From positions 1 to 12,415 of the forward strand of contig CAYMSO010000017.1 of the NCBI GenBank assembly GCA_964393185.1: a stretch of 12,415 nt of DNA. The letters are read 5' to 3'. Positions 9,501 through 12,415 of the stretch are shown in pieces (within the stretch, counting starts at the first letter, position 1; the number at the start of each line of letters is the position of its first letter). Made by a program: the position numbers and the translations under genes. The notes below the pieces were generated by a model. That model did not search any database. It saw only the letters and a list, made by a program, of their open reading frames with translations, and had not been told where the DNA came from. The DNA comes from CAYMSO01 sp964393185 (GTDB taxonomy: Bacteria; Patescibacteriota; Dojkabacteria; J137).

Positions 9501-9506
9501 ATTATA
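9501..9506 (-). promoter_or_regulatory. Putative -10 box of the mod-res-STAND operon
   Basis: Read on the minus strand this is a perfect TATAAT, 32 bases upstream of the mod ATG. No good -35 box is found at the usual distance; the best hexamer, TTAGAA at 18 bases spacing, matches only three of six positions. In such AT-rich DNA a perfect -10 can arise by chance, so the call rests mainly on its position at the head of the operon. Confidence 0.35.
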
Positions 9507-9628
9507 CGATAAATTATTTTACTCTTCTAAGCGAAAATTCATAAAAACACTTAAATTTGTATTGCATTACATTGTTTTGATTAGAAAAAGGAGTTAAAAA
9601 GAAGTATTAATTATTACAAACCAATTGT

Positions 9629-10015
9629 ATGAACAAAGTTGACGGCTGGAAAGATCAAGTTTTAGATAAAGAAAATAATTTAATTGTAGTTCTTGCTACG
9701 AATGGAGATGACCTAACTGCTTATTCAAGTGATACAAGGCAGTTGTTTAATTATAAAACCCAGCTTAAAGAATATGAGCTTAATATAAAAAATAAAGCTA
9801 AGAAAAGATGGAACGAAGATAAAGAAACATCAAGACGTTGGGATGAATTTGATGAAGTAATATTTGCACTATGTGGTAAACCTGTAGATTTTTTAACAGC
9901 ATGTGAGATATTCCCATATTTAAAAGATAAATCCTTTTGGATAAATGAATCATGGGATAGTTACAATGGAGAAGACTATAAAGAAATTTTTAAAAGACTA
10001 AAAGGAAGTATATAA
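9629..10015 (+). CDS. Hypothetical soluble protein
   Basis: A 128-residue protein that I do not recognise. It has no signal peptide or membrane segment. A central basic and polar stretch (around residues 45-70, with NKAKKRW and SRRWDEFDEV) is flanked by acidic and aromatic segments, with five Trp in all. It is divergent from mod, separated by 160 bases that must hold both promoters. An AGGAG at about 9589-9593 lies some 36 bases upstream of the ATG, too far to act as a ribosome binding site. A second + strand gene follows after 37 bases, so the two may be co-transcribed. Whether it belongs to the defence operon or to the mobile element on the right is not visible. Confidence 0.6.
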   Translation: MNKVDGWKDQVLDKENNLIVVLATNGDDLTAYSSDTRQLFNYKTQLKEYELNIKNKAKKRWNEDKETSRRWDEFDEVIFALCGKPVDFLTACEIFPYLKDKSFWINESWDSYNGEDYKEIFKRLKGSI

Positions 10016-10052
10016 AAATTGTATAATTGAGTATCAATTTATCTTAAATCTT

Positions 10053-10316
10053 ATGAGAACTTTAGGATCATCACCATATGAACAAGCAGAAGAAGCAATG
10101 TTTCTGCCATTAGTATGGATTAGTGGGTTTATAAAACTCTTGTTTGAAATAGCCTTTCTATTGTTAAAGTTTGTTATCTTCTTACTTAAATTTTTAGTTA
10201 GACTTCCTTACAAAATCTATACTTGGTATAAAAATCGAGAATTCAGAAGAAAGCATCCTGAAATGTTTCAAGGATTTGAACCTGTCATTCCAGAAGTTCC
10301 ACCATTAGAAGATTGA
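10053..10316 (+). CDS. Small membrane protein of unknown function
   Basis: An 87-residue protein with a hydrophobic stretch at about residues 17-50 (one long or two close membrane helices), followed by a strongly basic segment (RLPYKIYTWYKNREFRRKHP, 50-69) and an acidic, Pro-rich tail ending PPLED. By the positive-inside rule the basic part would lie in the cytoplasm. It starts 37 bases after the preceding unknown gene, with no Shine-Dalgarno sequence. Its last 49 bases overlap the 3' end of the minus-strand sortase gene. A small membrane partner of an element-encoded system is possible, but I recognise no family. Confidence 0.6.
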   Translation: MRTLGSSPYEQAEEAMFLPLVWISGFIKLLFEIAFLLLKFVIFLLKFLVRLPYKIYTWYKNREFRRKHPEMFQGFEPVIPEVPPLED

Positions 10317-10864
10317 TGTTCTACCTTTTCCCAAAGAGTAAATACTCTTTCAGAAGAATCCCAATATTCGCATGTGTACAAAAGTATTTCAGTATCTTTT
10401 AGAGGCTTATTATTACTTCCCATATAGATTTCTTTCACTTTGTAAATATACTTTTGTCCTTCCCAATAGATTTCTGCTTCATCACCAATTTTTAGCTTAT
10501 CTACATTAAACATTGTTTGATGAACATTGTAGTCTTCCTGTAAGTAATCAACTCCAAACCTATGAGCTGCAATAACTAAAGGAAAGTTATTTGTATTAAG
10601 ATTTTGAACCCATCCACCAAAGCGAAGATACCCTTCATTTGTACTTAATTCAAGCTCAACCTCAATAGAAGGAATAAGTATTCTATCTATTTTAGAAATT
10701 TCCTTTTCTTTTATTTCTTTTGAAGACTGAACCACCTCTTCTTCAAAATCTGCAATTGGAGCTGGATTAAGCTTAATATATAAGCCAAGTAACAATAATA
10801 CTCCATGAAATAATATTACTCCTGCGAAAAAGAGTTTAACTTCTCGATCAGAGATTTCGTCCAT
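10268..10864 (-). CDS. Membrane-anchored sortase family transpeptidase
   Basis: A 198-residue sortase. Sortases cleave a C-terminal sorting signal and join the protein to the cell wall or to another pilin. Residues about 11-30 form an N-terminal membrane anchor, followed by a Glu/Lys-rich linker to about 60 and the sortase beta-barrel at 60-183. All three catalytic residues are visible: His101 in IAAHRFG, Cys165 in LLYTCEYW and Arg173 in SSERVF. The short TC-x7-R spacing is compatible with the class D/E-like group; the exact class is uncertain. The tail after residue 183 (Ser/Gly-rich, no conserved motif) is the part that overlaps the opposite-strand gene. The start lies 49 bases inside the end of the upstream gene; the next Met is 118, beyond His101, so the ATG at 10864 is needed. 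No sorting-signal substrate is encoded in this window. Confidence 0.85.
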   Translation of the reverse strand: MDEISDREVKLFFAGVILFHGVLLLLGLYIKLNPAPIADFEEEVVQSSKEIKEKEISKIDRILIPSIEVELELSTNEGYLRFGGWVQNLNTNNFPLVIAAHRFGVDYLQEDYNVHQTMFNVDKLKIGDEAEIYWEGQKYIYKVKEIYMGSNNKPLKDTEILLYTCEYWDSSERVFTLWEKVEHQSSNGGTSGMTGSNP

Positions 10865-11724
10865 AAATTAGGATAGGTAAAAATTATAGTATGATTGATA
10901 AATTGCATGATTAAATCTGATCCAATGCTATATAAGTTTTCATGCTGCCCAACAGCTCCATAAATGATGTTGCTTGTTCTTGTAAATTTATCTCTGCTGT
11001 AAATCAAGTCAGTTTCCACAATATCAGACTTTTCAATCATTCGTTCCATTGATAAAGGATTTCTTTCAGTAATGAAGAGTACAATTGGGAAACTTGAATA
11101 TATGTCCTGCCATTTTCCATAACTCATATATTCAAAGTACCTCATAAACTTTTCTGTAAGCTTTTTCCGATTTTCTGTTCCAGTATCGTATTCAATAAAA
11201 ATTTCAAACATGTTGCCACTTACTTCAATCATGCAATAAGAATCAGGCTTTAACTCTCTTCTGACTTTCCTTCCAGTAGAATAGGAAGAATACTCATATA
11301 AATGCCTGTTATTCTGTTCTCCTCGCCATTCAAGAATCTTAATGTCTGGATAATCTTTCAAAACCCTTACAACTTCGACATATAAATTTGCATTTTGAAT
11401 CGTATGATCTAACGCGAATAGTTGAACATTATCTTTCTTCTGAGGTATTGAAAGATGTTTAATATCAACATTAAGTTCCCGACTTAAAACCTTTCCACCA
11501 AGATGTCTGAGGTAGAAAGCTTTTGAATTGTTCCCATATTGATAAAAGCCTATTAAATTTTCCTTCACACACTGTTTTAAAACCCTGCTAATTGCCTCTC
11601 TTGATGTGTAAAATTTCTTTTCAATACACAACAAATTTAAAACAGCCAAAGGAGTAAATTTAAAGCTCTCAATAATCTTTAATATCTCAATTTTGTTTTT
11701 TGTTATTTTGTATTTTTCTTTCAT
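10816..11724 (-). CDS. Replication-relaxation family protein (winged helix plus nuclease-like fold)
   Basis: A 302-residue protein of the replication-relaxation family found on plasmids and conjugative elements. Residues 8-80 look like a winged helix-turn-helix DNA-binding domain (KIEILKIIESF, then SREAISRVLKQCVKENLIGF at 41-60). His107 in FALDHTIQNANLYV and the core KPDSY (159-163) with FIEYDTGTE (176-184) give a restriction-endonuclease-like Asp-Glu-x-Asp pattern, as is usual for this family. Members are proposed to act on DNA topology or initiation during element replication or transfer; the exact activity is not established. The ATG is preceded by an A-rich leader without a Shine-Dalgarno sequence, itself preceded by a polypurine tract and a large folded element. 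Its 3' end overlaps the sortase start by 49 bases, implying an operon. Confidence 0.78.
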   Translation of the reverse strand: MKEKYKITKNKIEILKIIESFKFTPLAVLNLLCIEKKFYTSREAISRVLKQCVKENLIGFYQYGNNSKAFYLRHLGGKVLSRELNVDIKHLSIPQKKDNVQLFALDHTIQNANLYVEVVRVLKDYPDIKILEWRGEQNNRHLYEYSSYSTGRKVRRELKPDSYCMIEVSGNMFEIFIEYDTGTENRKKLTEKFMRYFEYMSYGKWQDIYSSFPIVLFITERNPLSMERMIEKSDIVETDLIYSRDKFTRTSNIIYGAVGQHENLYSIGSDLIMQFINHTIIFTYPNLWTKSLIEKLNSFSQE

Positions 11725-11742
11725 TTTTTTGTTTTTAACCTA

Positions 11743-11791
11743 CTTTTTTTCTTCTCACTCTTCCTTCTTCCTCCTCCTCTCACTCTCTCTT
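11743..11791 (+). repeat. Polypyrimidine/polypurine tract upstream of the replication-relaxation gene
   Basis: Of 49 bases on the + strand, 47 are C or T; the only exceptions are A at 11757 and A at 11782. On the transcribed minus strand it is a polypurine leader ending about 20 bases before the ATG at 11724. Such tracts can form triplex DNA or serve as protein or RNA binding sites. Part of it (CCTCCT at 11773-11778 and CACTC at 11781-11785) could also pair with 11937-11947, competing with the closing stem of the neighbouring folded element. The composition is seen directly; any role is inferred. Confidence 0.7.
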
Positions 11792-11817
11792 ACTATCTAT
11801 ATATACTCCCTCCCACA

Positions 11818-11952
11818 CCTTCCCGACCCTCTTGTCCACCACGTTAGTGGCACATGTATATATCTATATACATTGTCGAGGGAGAGATTGGGTTTGCTCC
11901 TGAAAGGAGGAAACCCAATCTGTCACCGATGGACAAGAGTGAGGAGGGAAGG
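11818..11952. ncRNA. Multi-branched inverted-repeat element (candidate structured RNA or DNA site)
   Basis: This stretch is clearly richer in GC than its surroundings and folds into a closing stem around three hairpins. The closing stem pairs CCTTCCC (11818-11824) with 11946-11952 and, after an internal loop, CTCTTGTCCA (11829-11838) with 11930-11939. Hairpin 1 is CCAC/GTGG (11839-11850) with a four-base loop. Hairpin 2 is a perfect palindrome of 9-base arms at 11854-11873. Hairpin 3 (11885-11921) has an 11-bp stem, one G-G mismatch and 4-5 further pairs capped by GAAA-type bases. It lacks tRNA signatures and I recognise no known RNA family. It lies between a coupling ATPase gene and a replication-relaxation gene, so a regulatory leader, a separate RNA or a transfer/replication origin structure are all possible. 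Strand cannot be decided. Confidence 0.55.
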
Positions 11953-11995
11953 ACTCTTTCGGAATAGTAGATCAAATTTTTAAAGATCATTTTTT

Positions 11996-12022
11996 GTTAC
12001 ACGGATTTAACCGCGATGTAAC
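11996..12022 (-). terminator. Small hairpin just after the coupling ATPase stop
   Basis: GTTAC at 11996-12000 pairs with GTAAC at 12018-12022, and CGG at 12002-12004 with CCG at 12011-12013, leaving a six-base loop and an asymmetric internal loop. It begins four bases after the TAA stop of the minus-strand gene. On the minus strand the hairpin is followed by A residues, not T, so it is not a standard intrinsic terminator. It may protect the 3' end of the message or be chance. Confidence 0.25.
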
Positions 12023-12025
12023 TTC

Positions 12026-12415
12026 TTAATTAATTGGTTTTGCACCATTGTTGTACCAGTTCAAACGACTTTTTATCTCGTTTACAATCTCAAGTTTTGA
12101 CTTTCCAAGACTTTGATATGCTTCGTCTACGAAATTTTCAACTGCCTCCTGACCAAAATTGTCATCTCTTTCTTTAGGAACATTTATTGAAAAAACATCT
12201 TCTCCAACCCGAACATAGGAATGAAATTCTGGAATCTCCATAACCTCATTTTTCAAAACTTTAGTTTGAAGATCATCAGCAATTTTCAGAGCATCATCAA
12301 GTCCAGCTCTGTAATAAATTCTTGTTTTTACATTACCGGTGACTGCCTCACTTACTTCATCCGGTAACTGTGCAAAAAACTGATGAGCTAAAACTAATTC
12401 AAGTTTGAATTTCCT
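12026..12415 (-). CDS. Type IV coupling ATPase (VirD4/TraD-like), C-terminal end only
   Basis: The last 129 residues of a larger protein that continues beyond the window edge; the frame is open from 12415 with no start needed inside. The visible beginning, RKFKLELVLAHQFFAQLP, followed by TGNVKTRIYYRAGLDDALKIA, matches the end of the ATPase core of DNA-transfer coupling proteins. The AHQ segment belongs to the last conserved strand before a typical 'GN-x-T-x-I-x-x-R-x-G-x-x-D-A' block. These membrane ATPases deliver plasmid or element DNA to a type IV secretion channel. An in-frame TTG at 12256 is not the real start, since homologous sequence continues upstream of it. The stop is TAA, followed by a 301-base gap before the replication-relaxation gene on the same strand. 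Confidence 0.72.
   Translation of the reverse strand, partial: RKFKLELVLAHQFFAQLPDEVSEAVTGNVKTRIYYRAGLDDALKIADDLQTKVLKNEVMEIPEFHSYVRVGEDVFSINVPKERDDNFGQEAVENFVDEAYQSLGKSKLEIVNEIKSRLNWYNNGAKPIN

Larger units (their letters stand above)
11725..12025. other. 301-base intergenic interval, structured and non-coding
   Basis: This gap between the coupling ATPase and the replication-relaxation gene holds, from left to right, an A/T-rich leader, the polypyrimidine tract, the multi-branched inverted-repeat element and a small hairpin. The section from about 11953 to 11995 is AT-rich with GATC at both ends of a short spacer and a T run (about 11990-11995), which could serve as a weak + strand terminator for an RNA copied from the folded element, although the stem is only 4 bp. 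A + strand frame crosses the interval but is not believable as a gene. Confidence 0.6.

Noticed and set aside
11693..11983. A + strand 96-codon frame crossing the intergenic interval
   Set aside because: It begins antisense to the replication-relaxation start, translates a low-complexity polypyrimidine tract into Phe/Leu/Ser/Thr-rich sequence, then runs through the folded inverted repeats. It has no start signal and no recognisable family.
12026..12256. A separate 76-residue gene starting at TTG 12256
   Set aside because: The same frame stays open to the window edge and its upstream codons encode clear coupling-ATPase sequence, so this is the C-terminal end of a longer gene.
1..12415. CRISPR array, insertion sequence or rRNA genes
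   Set aside because: No regularly spaced repeats, transposase motifs with terminal repeats, or rRNA-like conserved stretches were seen on either strand.

Overview
The window is AT-rich bacterial DNA (roughly 30% GC by eye) with standard stop codons; TGA is used as a stop by several genes. None of the nine visible starts has a Shine-Dalgarno sequence at normal spacing, yet sigma70-like boxes can be seen (a perfect TTGACA at 132-137 and a TATAAT upstream of mod). The right side combines a conjugation coupling ATPase, a replication-relaxation protein and a sortase. This mix suggests a Gram-positive-type or Patescibacteria (CPR)-like host, or a mobile element living in one. The lineage is an inference and cannot be settled from this sequence alone.

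Left and centre (1-9628): a short leader with a good promoter candidate precedes a small unknown gene (185-427, + strand). Facing it on the minus strand is a compact three-gene defence operon, read from right to left. It holds a type III restriction-modification methyltransferase (mod, 9468-7816), its helicase-nuclease partner (res, 7798-5195), and a 1582-residue STAND NTPase with an N-terminal PD-(D/E)XK-type nuclease domain (5198-450). The last gene has the architecture of the Avs (antiviral STAND) sensors. The res stop and STAND start share an ATGA overlap, so the sensor is translationally tied to the restriction enzyme. A plausible reading is layered immunity: restriction acts first, and STAND-triggered DNA cleavage follows when a phage escapes.

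Middle right (9629-10316): two small + strand genes of unknown function, one soluble and one with a long hydrophobic membrane segment. The second converges on the sortase gene and overlaps its 3' end by 49 bases on opposite strands.

Right (10268-12415): a minus-strand cluster typical of a conjugative or integrative element. In transcription order it holds the C-terminal end of a VirD4/TraD-like coupling ATPase (cut by the window edge), a 301-base non-coding interval, a replication-relaxation family protein, and a membrane-anchored sortase overlapping it by 49 bases. The interval is the most unexplained part of the window. It contains a 49-base polypyrimidine tract and a GC-richer, multi-branched inverted-repeat structure: a closing stem around three hairpins. 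This could be a structured RNA, a regulatory leader for the downstream genes, or a DNA processing site such as oriT. The defence operon is therefore probably cargo of, or neighbour to, a mobile element.
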